A DNA stretch of 64,000 nt from Algoriphagus mannitolivorans DSM 15301 (GTDB lineage Bacteria > Bacteroidota > Bacteroidia > Cytophagales > Cyclobacteriaceae): assembly GCF_000429425.1 (NCBI RefSeq), contig NZ_AUBV01000006.1, forward strand, positions 1 to 64,000, in the 5' to 3' direction. Under the pieces are notes generated by a model that saw nothing but the letters and a program-made list of their open reading frames with translations, made no database searches and was not told the origin of the DNA. The position numbers and the translations under genes were made by a program. Below, in pieces: positions 34,699-43,626 of this stretch (position 1 is the first letter of the stretch; each line of letters begins with the position of its first letter).

Positions 34699-35625
34699 AT
34701 GCGTAAGTCTTTGATTTTTCCCGTTTTTCTTTTTCTGCTCTCAGGATGCCTGGAAAAAAATGAATTTGCTACAGCCCTTGGAACTGATCCGCTTACCCAA
34801 AACGGGGAGATTTTTATCTCAGAAGATGGAGAGGAATATTGGATGGGGTGTGAGAATTCCTATTGTTATGGTTTTTCAGGTGGGATTCCGGGAAGTATCA
34901 AAACTTTACAAAATCTTAGGATCCCAGATAATCTGCCGGCTTCTCATGATCTATCTAATTTTCTCCCAGAAGTAGGAAATCAAGGAAGATTGGGGTCCTG
35001 TACCGCTTGGGCCACGGCCTATTATGGGAGAAGTTTGCTACACAACTTCAGTCAAGGTTCCTCACGCGCTCAGGCAGTTACTTTGAGTCCTTCTTTCATT
35101 TACAATCAAATCACCAAGGGGCAATGCAAGGGGACTTCTATTTTTCAATCCCTTCAGCTTTTAGTAGAGGAGGGGACAAGCGAATGGGAGGTTTTTCCCT
35201 ATCAATCCACAGGATGTAATCTTCAACCAAGCCCTGAGCAGCGAGAAAATGCAAGGAATTTCAAAATGAAAGATTTTCTGATTTTATCAGGTGAAAATAT
35301 GGTCGCAGAGGTTAAAACGCTTTTGACTCAAGGCAATCCTGTGGTGGTGGCCATGGGATTGGATCGGGAATTTGGGAAAAAGGATGCGTTGGGACTAAGT
35401 GCCTATCGACCTCATCAAGTCAAAAAGAAGGAAATTTATGGATCTCATGCCATGTTGGTAGTGGGCTATTCAGATCAATATCGGGCTTTTAAGCTAGTGA
35501 ATTCTTGGGGAAGTGGATGGGGAGATCAAGGTTTCATTTGGGTGGACTATGCAGCTTTTGAAAATGTATTTGATCTTCAAAATCCTTTTCGGGTCCTATG
35601 TCAAGCCTTGGTGGTGATGAATTGA
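34699..35625 (+). CDS. papain-like (C1 family) cysteine peptidase lipoprotein
   Basis: 308 residues. The signal ends in a lipobox (LFLLSGC). The C1 peptidase core is complete: VGNQGRLGSCTAWATAYYG with the oxyanion Gln and catalytic Cys (about 105), YGSHAMLVVGYSD with the His, and LVNSWGSGWGDQGFIWV with the Asn. There is no long inhibitory propeptide, only about 60 residues before the catalytic domain. It would act at the cell envelope or surface. It stands alone between divergent and convergent neighbours. Confidence 0.9.
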   Translation: MRKSLIFPVFLFLLSGCLEKNEFATALGTDPLTQNGEIFISEDGEEYWMGCENSYCYGFSGGIPGSIKTLQNLRIPDNLPASHDLSNFLPEVGNQGRLGSCTAWATAYYGRSLLHNFSQGSSRAQAVTLSPSFIYNQITKGQCKGTSIFQSLQLLVEEGTSEWEVFPYQSTGCNLQPSPEQRENARNFKMKDFLILSGENMVAEVKTLLTQGNPVVVAMGLDREFGKKDALGLSAYRPHQVKKKEIYGSHAMLVVGYSDQYRAFKLVNSWGSGWGDQGFIWVDYAAFENVFDLQNPFRVLCQALVVMN

Positions 35626-35635
35626 TTACCAATGA

Positions 35636-35676
35636 AAATGGCCTCAGAATCTGTGTTTCTGAGGCCATTTTTATTT
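35636..35676. terminator. bidirectional terminator between convergent genes
   Basis: AAATGGCCTCAGAA (35636-35649) and TTCTGAGGCCATTT (35657-35670) form a perfect 14-bp stem followed by T-rich sequence on the plus strand. Confidence 0.85.
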
Positions 35677-35686
35677 TTTAATTTAT

Positions 35687-38497
35687 TCAGTCTGTTATCG
35701 AGTTTTTAAACTCAATTTCATTGATGCCCATCAAGACTTCCTCACCTTTGACATCCGGGTTTTTGAAGATGAAATAGAGGTCCTGAACCCCAGTGCTTGG
35801 CTTGATGACTACTTTGGCTCTATTGGAATTTATTCTCCTCCATTCGATCATGCTTACTCCCTGAGGGGGTCTAAATCCTCCCCCGTCTTTTCTGCCGATT
35901 TTTTCAGATTCACCCAAAAGTTCCCCGTTAGGAGAGCCCAGACGGATTTCCACAGATCCTCCTAAAGCCCCGTTTCTTTGAGTAATTGCTGCCAAAACAT
36001 CAATTTGAACTATCCCGGTCAGATCTATTCCTTTGAGTGCAAAGTGAGAATTATTTCCGCTCATCAGGAAGTTGATACTTGGAGTGGTCAGTAGCTGGAC
36101 ACCTTTTCGGTCTACCGAAGTTTGAGGGTCAACAAACGGGGATTTCAAAGCGATAAAGCTTACTCCATTCAAGGAACCGATATTTCCCGCTCCTTTGTCA
36201 GCATAGGCGGCACGGAGCAAGAAGCTTCCCTGTCCGTTTTCCCCTTCTGGAATGACCGCATTCACTTTTCCACTGAGCGGAAGAGAGGCAATATTGGCCT
36301 TTTCATCATCCATCGCCAGGATATAATTCACCATTCTTCGGGCATCGGCATCACTCAAGGAAGGGTGGGCACTCATGCCATGCTCACCCCATACACCAGC
36401 TCCTCCATTTTTGATTTTGCCGATGAGGTAGGTGACATTTTCTTCGGAGTTTGGATATTTCTCTGCCACTGCCTGATAGCTCGGGCCGATGGATTTTTCC
36501 TGGAACTGGTGGCAAGATTTACAATCACTTTGTTCGATCAAACTTTTGCCCAGGTTGAGAATGGCTTCATTTTCTACCCCACTTTGCTTGGAGGCAATTT
36601 CAATAGGATCAAAGCCTGCTGGGACATAGTCAAAGGTAACCGCGACTTCATCCGCTTTGATGGTACCCGCTTCTGTGGACCCATCTTCTTTATCGCTGAC
36701 AGAAATTGAATAAGCCAATTCTTTTTGACCAAACCAGAAGGATTTGTTCAGACCTCCAAATTCAATGGAAACCTTTGGAGGCTCATTTCCTGCAATGATT
36801 TCCAAGGTACTGGAATTGGTTTCTCCTTTCGTATCAGTGACAGTCAAGACAACTTGATAGGTTCCGGGTTCATTGAAAGTGAAGCTCGGGTTGGCTTCCG
36901 TCAGCGTTTGGTTAAATCCAGAACCATTGGTGATCGTCCAAGAATAGCTAAGCTTTCCTTGGTCATAATCATCAAAATCATTGGTGCCTTCAGAACTGAA
37001 GTTCACAGCCAAAGGAACAGATCCCGAAGTTTTGTCCACGCTTGCTTGGACATTTGGCTTACGGTTTCCTTTGTTGAATTCGATTTTGATCAGACGGGAA
37101 TTCGCATTTCCTCTAAACCAAGCCGACCCATATTCCAGAATATACAAGGATCCATCCGGACCGAAATCCATATCGATGGCGGAGCTGAAGGTTTCATTGG
37201 GCAGGAATCTCTCCATGCCGGTCATATCTCCATTTTTGTCCATGGAAACTGCGAAAATCCAGCCTCGCATAAAATCTACTATCAACCATTTGCCCTCGTA
37301 ATAGGCAGGAAATATATAAGGAGCATCTTTGGCAAAATCCGCCTTACGGAATACCGGTCCTCCCGTAGCACTTCTTCCGGAGCTACCCAATTGGGGAAAT
37401 TCATCCGAAACACCATAGGGGTAATAAATCATGGCCGGTACTACAGGTTTTGGCAATTCTCTCAGTCCGGTGTTGTTTCTGGAATCGTTGACTGGATTAT
37501 TGACATCATAGGGTTCCCCGTAGGTGCCAGTCTCGTAATCATGCCGATTGTAGGGGAAATTGTTTCCGATAAAATACGGCCAGCCGAAGAATCCCGGCCC
37601 CTTGGCTTGGTTGAATTCGTCATATCCCCGAGGCCCCCAAATAGAATCCACGGAAGCATCAGGCCCCACTTCACCCCAATAGAGATAGCCTGTTTTACTA
37701 TCCAATGTCGGTCTCCAAGGGTTTCTATGACCCATGGTATAGATTTCTGGACGGGTTTTTTCTGTCCCTTCCGGGAAAAGGTTTCCTTTTGGAATGGTGT
37801 AGCTGCCGTCATCCTCTGGATGGATTCTCAGGATTTTTCCTCTTAGGTCATTGGTATTCCCAGGAGCACGCTGATCATCGTTGTTTTCAAATCCCGGACG
37901 GTCATCCAAATTGGAAGTGCCTTCTCGGGGGTTGACGGTATTGTTTCCAACGGTCAGGTAAAGATTTCCCTCCGCATCGAATACCATCCCGCCACCGGTA
38001 TGGCAACATTCTTCCCGCTGGGTGGGTACTTCCAGGACGATTTTTTTGGTGGATTCCACCAACTCATTTCCTCGGAGTTCCCAACGGGCAAGGACGTGTT
38101 TGGAGTCATTTGGATCTGCATAATACATGTAGATCCAGTTGTTTTTTGCATAGTCAGGGTGCGCTATCACACCCATCAAGCCTTCCTCGGCTTCCCGGGT
38201 GACCCCTTCTTTGTTGGTGTATTTGGTATTGACGGGGATAGTGGCGACTAGGGTGACCTCCCGGGTTTTTTCATCCAGGATTTTTACGCCTCCCTTGCGT
38301 TCTACAAAGAGGATTTTGCCACCTGGCAAAAAAGTCATTTCCATAGGTTCGTCCATTCCTTCCGTCAATACGACTTTGGTAAATCGGTTGTCTTCGGGTT
38401 TGAGAGTTGGGTCATCTTCAGGCTCTGATTTACAGGCAAAAATTGCCATTGTCAGACAAAGAACTGAAAGGAGCTTCCAGGGTAAGGATTTCCACAT
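35687..38497 (-). CDS. PQQ-type sugar dehydrogenase fused to PKD, cytochrome c and carbohydrate-binding domains
   Basis: 936 residues. A lipoprotein signal (LTMAIFAC) is followed by a GSDH-type beta propeller (about 40-455; EEGLMGVIAHPDYAKNNWIY, CCHTGGGMVFDAEGNLYLTVG, GHRNPWRPTLD). A PKD domain spans about 470-560 (SYSWTITNGSG, NEPGTYQVVLTVTDTKG). A cytochrome c with CKSCH lies near 640, and a CBM6-like beta sandwich forms the C-terminus (IEWRRINSNRAKVVI). Predicted role: surface oxidation of sugars with electrons passed to the fused heme. Whether PQQ is truly the cofactor is inferred from the family. Confidence 0.9.
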   Translation of the reverse strand: MWKSLPWKLLSVLCLTMAIFACKSEPEDDPTLKPEDNRFTKVVLTEGMDEPMEMTFLPGGKILFVERKGGVKILDEKTREVTLVATIPVNTKYTNKEGVTREAEEGLMGVIAHPDYAKNNWIYMYYADPNDSKHVLARWELRGNELVESTKKIVLEVPTQREECCHTGGGMVFDAEGNLYLTVGNNTVNPREGTSNLDDRPGFENNDDQRAPGNTNDLRGKILRIHPEDDGSYTIPKGNLFPEGTEKTRPEIYTMGHRNPWRPTLDSKTGYLYWGEVGPDASVDSIWGPRGYDEFNQAKGPGFFGWPYFIGNNFPYNRHDYETGTYGEPYDVNNPVNDSRNNTGLRELPKPVVPAMIYYPYGVSDEFPQLGSSGRSATGGPVFRKADFAKDAPYIFPAYYEGKWLIVDFMRGWIFAVSMDKNGDMTGMERFLPNETFSSAIDMDFGPDGSLYILEYGSAWFRGNANSRLIKIEFNKGNRKPNVQASVDKTSGSVPLAVNFSSEGTNDFDDYDQGKLSYSWTITNGSGFNQTLTEANPSFTFNEPGTYQVVLTVTDTKGETNSSTLEIIAGNEPPKVSIEFGGLNKSFWFGQKELAYSISVSDKEDGSTEAGTIKADEVAVTFDYVPAGFDPIEIASKQSGVENEAILNLGKSLIEQSDCKSCHQFQEKSIGPSYQAVAEKYPNSEENVTYLIGKIKNGGAGVWGEHGMSAHPSLSDADARRMVNYILAMDDEKANIASLPLSGKVNAVIPEGENGQGSFLLRAAYADKGAGNIGSLNGVSFIALKSPFVDPQTSVDRKGVQLLTTPSINFLMSGNNSHFALKGIDLTGIVQIDVLAAITQRNGALGGSVEIRLGSPNGELLGESEKIGRKDGGGFRPPQGVSMIEWRRINSNRAKVVIKPSTGVQDLYFIFKNPDVKGEEVLMGINEIEFKNSITD

Positions 38498-38761
38498 AGA
38501 TTTTTAGGGATTATTCTTAATGAAGAAGAACAGGTTTTCTATTGTCTCAATTCTGGACAAAAGAATTTCAATTTCCTAATACAATTTATGTTTCGGTAAA
38601 AAATCAGGATAAATGCACCTCTGAACTGATTGATTATTTGGGACTAAATATCAAAATAGAAATATTTTAAGGTCTTGGAATAGGAAAGCCAAATAACCAG
38701 TGGTAAAAAACTTGCGCAACTCTTCCTGTCTTTTCTTAATTTTTGACCAAAGCCAATCCTT

Positions 38762-40123
38762 ATGAGAAAATTACTTTTGTTGTTAGGCCTGATTCCGGCC
38801 TTGAGTTTTGGGCAGAATCATGCCGAAAATATTCGCAAAATCTACGATGCCGAACTTACCTCAGGCCACACATATGAAAATCTACGCTATCTCTGCAAGG
38901 AGGTCGGCAATCGGCTGGCAGGCTCACCCGGAGCTGCGGCTGCTGTGGAATACACCCGTCAGCTGATGGAAAGCTATGGTTTTGATACCGTGTATTTACA
39001 GCCGGTGATGGTGCCCCATTGGGACCGAGGAGGTAAAGATGTGGTAAGAATCGTGAATTCTGAGAAATACGGAAGTCTTGAGCTCAATGCTTTGGCTTTG
39101 GGAAATACTGAGGGTACCGGTCCTCAGGGTTTGGTAGGGAACCTGATTGAAGTCAGCGGGATCGAGGAGCTGAGACAGTTGGGAGAAAAGGTCAAAGGCA
39201 AAATCGTTTTTTTCAACGGACCAATGGATCCGAGGAAAATTAACACCTTTGAAGCGTATGGAGGAGCTAATGCCCAAAGAAGTTCTGGGGCTGCTGAGGC
39301 CTCCAAATTTGGAGCCATTGGCACTTTGGTTCGTTCCCTCAGCAATACCATCAATCCATATCCACACACCGGAAATCAGCGCTACAATCCTGATTTTCCC
39401 AAAATACCGGCCATTGCCATCAGTACTCAAGATGCAGAAGTGTTGAGCCAAGCTTTAAAGTCTCAACCGGGATTGAAAATATACCTTGAGTCCCATGGAT
39501 CAATGAAAAATGAGGCTCTTTCTTACAATGTCATCGGAGAAATCCGGGGTACTGAAAAGCCGGAGGAAATCATTGCAGTCGGAGGCCATCTGGATTCCTG
39601 GGACGTAGGAGAGGGAGCTCATGACGATGGAGCAGGTTGTATGCAGGCCATTGAGGTGTTGAGGCTATACAAAGAATTGGGTTGGAGACCTAAACGCACT
39701 ATACGCGCAGTGATGTGGATGAATGAGGAGAATGGACTTCGTGGAGGTCAGGAATATGCGAAAGTCGCCAAGGAAAAAGGTGAAAAGCACATTGCGGCCA
39801 TTGAATCAGATTCTGGTGGATTTTTACCTACTGGATTTTCCTTTAGTGGTACTTCCGAGCAAAAAGATAAATTACTCTCCTGGGCGGAGCTGTTGCGTCC
39901 TTATCAGCTTTGGAATTTGAACATGCCGGGAGGAGGAGCAGATATCGGTCCTTTGAGAGACCAAGGACCTATCCTGATCGGGTTAAAGCCGGATTCCCAG
40001 CGGTATTTCTTTTATCATCATACCGAAGCAGACGTGTTCGAAGCAGTGGATCAGCGGGAATTGGAGCTCGGAGCAGCTGCTATGGCGGCTTTGGTGTACC
40101 TAATTGAGCAAGAGGGGATTTAA
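38762..40123 (+). CDS. M28-family zinc peptidase (carboxypeptidase Q-like), secreted
   Basis: 453 residues with a signal peptide ending at SFGQ. A protease-associated insert lies around 110-240. The M28 site is VGGHLDSWDVGEGAHDDGAG (His and bridging Asp), WMNEENGLRGGQEYAK (Glu pair), ESDSGGFLPTGF (Asp) and FYHHTEADVFE (final His). The pattern matches PGCP/carboxypeptidase Q, which cleaves dipeptides. The stop codon is inside the stem of a following hairpin. Confidence 0.92.
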   Translation: MRKLLLLLGLIPALSFGQNHAENIRKIYDAELTSGHTYENLRYLCKEVGNRLAGSPGAAAAVEYTRQLMESYGFDTVYLQPVMVPHWDRGGKDVVRIVNSEKYGSLELNALALGNTEGTGPQGLVGNLIEVSGIEELRQLGEKVKGKIVFFNGPMDPRKINTFEAYGGANAQRSSGAAEASKFGAIGTLVRSLSNTINPYPHTGNQRYNPDFPKIPAIAISTQDAEVLSQALKSQPGLKIYLESHGSMKNEALSYNVIGEIRGTEKPEEIIAVGGHLDSWDVGEGAHDDGAGCMQAIEVLRLYKELGWRPKRTIRAVMWMNEENGLRGGQEYAKVAKEKGEKHIAAIESDSGGFLPTGFSFSGTSEQKDKLLSWAELLRPYQLWNLNMPGGGADIGPLRDQGPILIGLKPDSQRYFFYHHTEADVFEAVDQRELELGAAAMAALVYLIEQEGI

Positions 40124-40136
40124 TCCCCTCTTTTTT
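40111..40136 (+). terminator. intrinsic terminator overlapping the M28 stop codon
   Basis: AGAGGGGATT and AATCCCCTCT pair around a single T, followed by six T residues. Confidence 0.85.
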
Positions 40137-40139
40137 GAT

Positions 40140-40592
40140 TTAATATCCCTTCACTCCGGCTTCCGCAATAATTCCATCTTGGGCAGAAGTCACCCCCGAG
40201 ATGCCGATTGCTCCGACAATGATACCGTCTTTGAATATCGGAAGACCTCCTTCTACTCCCACAGCATTGGGAAGCGTTGCTATTCTCGCACCTCCTTCTG
40301 CTTTCATTCCGTCCTCAAATACTTTGGTGGAACGTTTGAAAAATACGGCTGATTTGGCTTTGGCTTGAGCCACTTCTATCGAGCCGATTTGAACACCGTC
40401 CATTCTTCGAAGGGAAATCAGGTTCCCTCCGTCGTCCAAAATGCAAATCACTACATTCCAGCCTTCGGATTTTGCTTTCGCCTCTGCAGCATCAGAAATT
40501 CTTAAGGCATCATTCAGACTGAGGTAAGGCTTGGTCTGAGCGGTGGCCAAAATGGGAAGAGCAAGAAAAAGAAATAAAATTAGTTTTTTCAT
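40140..40592 (-). CDS. secreted HbpS/GlcG-type (DUF336) protein
   Basis: 150 residues from ATG 40592, which starts a signal peptide (KKLILFLFLALPILATAQ); a longer frame upstream overlaps the next gene and is unlikely. The family pattern is clear: WNVVICILDDGGNLISLRRM, AKSAVFFKRSTKVFED, GGLPIFKDGIIVGAIGISG and a C-terminal AQDGIIAEAG. HbpS-like proteins bind heme or corrinoids and GlcG is linked to glycolate use; the role here is not known. It follows the MDR oxidoreductase gene on the same strand. Confidence 0.9.
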   Translation of the reverse strand: MKKLILFLFLALPILATAQTKPYLSLNDALRISDAAEAKAKSEGWNVVICILDDGGNLISLRRMDGVQIGSIEVAQAKAKSAVFFKRSTKVFEDGMKAEGGARIATLPNAVGVEGGLPIFKDGIIVGAIGISGVTSAQDGIIAEAGVKGY

Positions 40593-40635
40593 AAATGCGT
40601 AGGTTTGTCGAGAGGAAGTTAACTCAAAATCGGAA

Positions 40636-41631
40636 TCAATCCACGGCTTTTTCCACATCATTCACCTGCTGGATTTTCAAGATCACATTTCCTGTTTTTT
40701 TGCCGGATGCTACATATTCAAAAGCTTCCCGGATTTGGGTAAGCTCAAAGCTTTGCTCATCAATCAAAGGCTTGAATTTTCCTTCGATGACCAGATTTTG
40801 AATTGTTGTCATACTGCTTAAGATTTCGCTTGGAATGGGGAATATGACTTTCTTGGGACCCAAAAGTGGAGCAAAAAGCGCAAGCCAAATATTCTCCCAA
40901 TTTGGTCCTAGCTCAGAGGAAATGTAAGTTCCATGAGGCTTCAAGATAGGTTTTACCTTTGGAAACCGACTTTTTCCTACCGCATCAAATACAAAATCAT
41001 AGGCTTTGTTTTCCTTGGTAAAATCCTCCCGATCCAAGGCAATAACCCGATCCGGACCGAGATTTTTTACTTTTTCGACGTCTTTTTCAAAGCATACTGT
41101 TGTGACTTCGATATTCATGGCTTTCAGGATTTGGATCGCTGCTGATCCTATGGCCCCGGTACCTCCATTGACCAAAACCTCCATTCCGGGCCGTAGATCC
41201 ACCTTGTTGATAAAATTCACGGCATAGTGAGCAGCTTCTGCGCAGGCCACCATTTCCTGGAAATCTACCCCATCCGGAATTCTCAGAATGCCTCCTTTGT
41301 CCGGAAAACATACATATTCCGCATGCGTTCCAGCCCCGTTGTCATTGAATCCCCAAACCCGATCTCCGGGCTTGAAGGCTTGAACCTCCGATCCAACCTC
41401 TTCCACCACTCCGGCAAAATCTGTCCCTGTTATCGGGATTCGTGGTTTGTCCAGGCCCGAAAAGAGCCGAATAGCATAAGGCTTACCCGTCAAAACTCCC
41501 ACATCTGTCCGGTTGACCGTAGTGGCTATAACTTTTATTAAAACTTCTCCCGGCTTGGGAATGGGTTTGAGATACTCCAGAATTTGAGTTTCCGAAGGAC
41601 TGCAATACTTGTGACGGACAGAAGCTTTCAT
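40636..41631 (-). CDS. MDR-family NAD(P)H-dependent oxidoreductase (quinone reductase-like)
   Basis: 331 residues. The GroES-like N-domain shows PKPGEVLIKVIATTVNRTDV and GTDFAGVVEEVGSEVQAFKPG. The cofactor domain has VLVNGGTGAIGSAAIQILKA. No catalytic zinc Cys/His set is present, and the organisation matches zinc-independent quinone oxidoreductase or reticulon-4-interacting-protein-1 type enzymes. It is located 44 bp upstream of the HbpS-type gene. Substrate unknown. Confidence 0.9.
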   Translation of the reverse strand: MKASVRHKYCSPSETQILEYLKPIPKPGEVLIKVIATTVNRTDVGVLTGKPYAIRLFSGLDKPRIPITGTDFAGVVEEVGSEVQAFKPGDRVWGFNDNGAGTHAEYVCFPDKGGILRIPDGVDFQEMVACAEAAHYAVNFINKVDLRPGMEVLVNGGTGAIGSAAIQILKAMNIEVTTVCFEKDVEKVKNLGPDRVIALDREDFTKENKAYDFVFDAVGKSRFPKVKPILKPHGTYISSELGPNWENIWLALFAPLLGPKKVIFPIPSEILSSMTTIQNLVIEGKFKPLIDEQSFELTQIREAFEYVASGKKTGNVILKIQQVNDVEKAVD

Positions 41632-41663
41632 GGCGAGGGATTGGAAAAAATGGAAAATAAATT

Positions 41664-42440
41664 TTACTGAATTTGAGCAAGTTTGGTTTGGATAGCTTGA
41701 AACATTTCAGCGGATTCTTGCCGGATACTTTCCACAAAGCCTGTAAATATTTTCCGTTCATCCGGTGAAACTTTAGCAATTAAATCTTCAGCTTCTACTC
41801 GGATAAGGAACACATCCCGGTCGTGCCAGGCTCCCAATAAGCTGGACAACTCCTCAATTTTTGGGATGTGTATCGGGAAGTTGTTTTTGCCGAGAATTTC
41901 CAGGGAATACTGATAGATTTTCAGTTTTTTGCGAAGCAGATGGGCATTGACAGGATCAATTCCGGAAGCGATCATCAGGAGAATTTCTTCCCATAGATCC
42001 TCGATAAAATGGGTGAATTCCAGTGGTTTTTGGTTCTTGATTTCCTTTTGTATTCGCCTAAATCTCTTTTTGATTTTTTTGGTTCTGGCCAGATTTCGGC
42101 TCTTAAAAAACTCATTTCTTCTCTTTTGAATTTCCTTGTCCAGTTTGGATTTAAGGTCTGGGACTTTATCTAGGAGTTTGTGCTCGGATAATAAGTCTTT
42201 TTCCAATTGCATTTCCCGGATCGGTCCGGCCTTTTTGAAGAGCTTGCGAATGGCTTTTTGGACAGATTTGAAATCGAATTTAGGATTAGCCCTATGAAGA
42301 ATCTGGAGGAGTGCATTGAGTCTTTTGACTTCAACCCGAAACCGATGGAAGGCTTTTTTACTGAATTTTCTCTTGGAGTACCTCAACAAAAAAGTGAGAG
42401 CCTTCTTTCTGGACTTGAAATATTTCGAAAGGTGCTTCAT
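41664..42440 (-). CDS. CHAD domain protein
   Basis: 258 residues, very basic and helical. The CHAD pattern of His and basic residues is seen in AFHRFRVEVKRLNALLQIL near residue 40 and HLLRKKLKIYQYSLEIL near 170. CHAD proteins bind polyphosphate. There is no CYTH domain fused, so it is a stand-alone form. It lies 32 bp upstream of the MDR gene. Confidence 0.88.
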   Translation of the reverse strand: MKHLSKYFKSRKKALTFLLRYSKRKFSKKAFHRFRVEVKRLNALLQILHRANPKFDFKSVQKAIRKLFKKAGPIREMQLEKDLLSEHKLLDKVPDLKSKLDKEIQKRRNEFFKSRNLARTKKIKKRFRRIQKEIKNQKPLEFTHFIEDLWEEILLMIASGIDPVNAHLLRKKLKIYQYSLEILGKNNFPIHIPKIEELSSLLGAWHDRDVFLIRVEAEDLIAKVSPDERKIFTGFVESIRQESAEMFQAIQTKLAQIQ

Positions 42441-42682
42441 GCGGTTTGATTAGGTGAAAAGATAAAGACAAATTAATTTTTTTAATCCCCAAAGTCCAGA
42501 AAGGGAGACATGGATATTCCTGAAGATCCGAATTCCGGGAATTTGATTCGGAAGAAAAATGACTTATATTCTAAGGAGACGGTTTCTATGTGCCTGATTA
42601 TAACCAGTTTTTTGAGTGACTTTCGTCATTTTATTAGAATAGAATATAGACTAGACTTGAGTAGAATATAACCCCTAAAACC

Positions 42683-43138
42683 ATGACAGATCCCAGAATT
42701 TCCAAAGCTTCCATTCTTAGAGCCTGTTTGATCAAGCAAGAATTGACCATAGATGACTTTGAAAAAGAAGCAGCACAAATCAAGTCTGATATCACTTCAC
42801 GGGACGAATCTGCAAGTCAAGCTCATAAAGGGTCCTCCGAGAGAAATGAGCTGCTAGTTCGAATGGAGAGGGAGATTGTTTTCTTGAAAAATGAATTAAT
42901 GGGACTGCAATCCATTGATCCCAGCAAAACAAATGTGATCGTTGAGCCGGGAGCGGTAGTTGTGACAGATCAGCGTATATTTTTTATTTCTACCTCAATC
43001 GAGCAGGTGGAAGTAAATGGACAAGCTGTCTTCGGAATATCCTTAAAAGCGCCCCTCTATGCCTGCATGAAGGGCAAAAAGAAAGGAGAGAGCTTTTCCT
43101 TTGGAGGAGTGAATTACAAAATCCTAGACGTGTATTAA
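42683..43138 (+). CDS. GreA/GreB-like protein with coiled-coil N-terminus
   Basis: 151 residues. Residues 25-75 look like a helical hairpin (SERNELLVRMEREIVFLKNE). The C-terminal half resembles the FKBP-like domain of Gre factors: GAVVVTDQRIFFISTS, SLKAPLYACMKGKKKGESFS and GVNYKILDVY. Gre factors rescue backtracked RNA polymerase. The acidic tip residues of canonical GreA are not obvious here, so it may be a Gre-like regulator of RNA polymerase rather than a cleavage factor. Such proteins are often mislabelled as 3-oxoacyl-ACP synthase. Confidence 0.7.
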   Translation: MTDPRISKASILRACLIKQELTIDDFEKEAAQIKSDITSRDESASQAHKGSSERNELLVRMEREIVFLKNELMGLQSIDPSKTNVIVEPGAVVVTDQRIFFISTSIEQVEVNGQAVFGISLKAPLYACMKGKKKGESFSFGGVNYKILDVY

Positions 43139-43142
43139 ACAC

Positions 43143-43556
43143 TCATTCTATTGGTAAACCGCTCATGGACCAAGCTTGGATTCCGCCTCTCAAATGATAG
43201 ACTTTGGTGTATCCTTGCTGAATCAAAAGATTGCCAGCCTCCTGACTTCTTGCACCCACTGCGCAATAAATAAAGATTTCTGAATCCTTAGGAAGCTCGG
43301 TTGCCTTACTTAAAAAGTCTGGCTCATAGAAATTCAAGGCCAATGAGCCTGGGATTTTTCCTTGGGTGATTTCCTGCGGCGTTCGTACATCGAGAATAAT
43401 TCCGCTTTGGCTTTTTTCGCTGAATTCCTTAGGGTCCAAACTTTCTACGCTGGCTGATGAATTAGCGGTCTCGGTGGATTGGGATTCTTCCTTTGGGCTG
43501 GAACAGGAAGAAATCAGCAAAATAAAGAGGGCTATTAAACTCAGGAAATTTCTCAT
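43143..43556 (-). CDS. rhodanese-domain lipoprotein
   Basis: 137 residues. The lipobox is LLISSC at about residue 18, followed by a Ser-rich linker. One rhodanese domain has GIILDVRTPQEITQGKIPG, the active loop IYCAVGARSQEAG with the persulfide Cys, and VYHLRGGIQAWSMSGLP. Likely a periplasmic sulfur carrier or sulfurtransferase. It converges with the Gre-like gene, leaving a 4-bp gap. Confidence 0.92.
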   Translation of the reverse strand: MRNFLSLIALFILLISSCSSPKEESQSTETANSSASVESLDPKEFSEKSQSGIILDVRTPQEITQGKIPGSLALNFYEPDFLSKATELPKDSEIFIYCAVGARSQEAGNLLIQQGYTKVYHLRGGIQAWSMSGLPIE

Positions 43557-43626
43557 GACGCGGGATTTTCCTCAAAGCTAAGAATCCTTTCAGGAATTTT
43601 TCTGTGAGTTGGCGCACAAAAAGAAG

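Noticed and set aside
36725..37846. 373-codon plus-strand frame
   Set aside because: Antisense to the sugar dehydrogenase propeller; composition is that of a mirror frame.
38712..38745. possible Bacteroidota promoter before the M28 gene
   Set aside because: TTG and TAATTTTTG are present but the spacing and -7 box do not match TTG-N19-TANNTTTG well enough.
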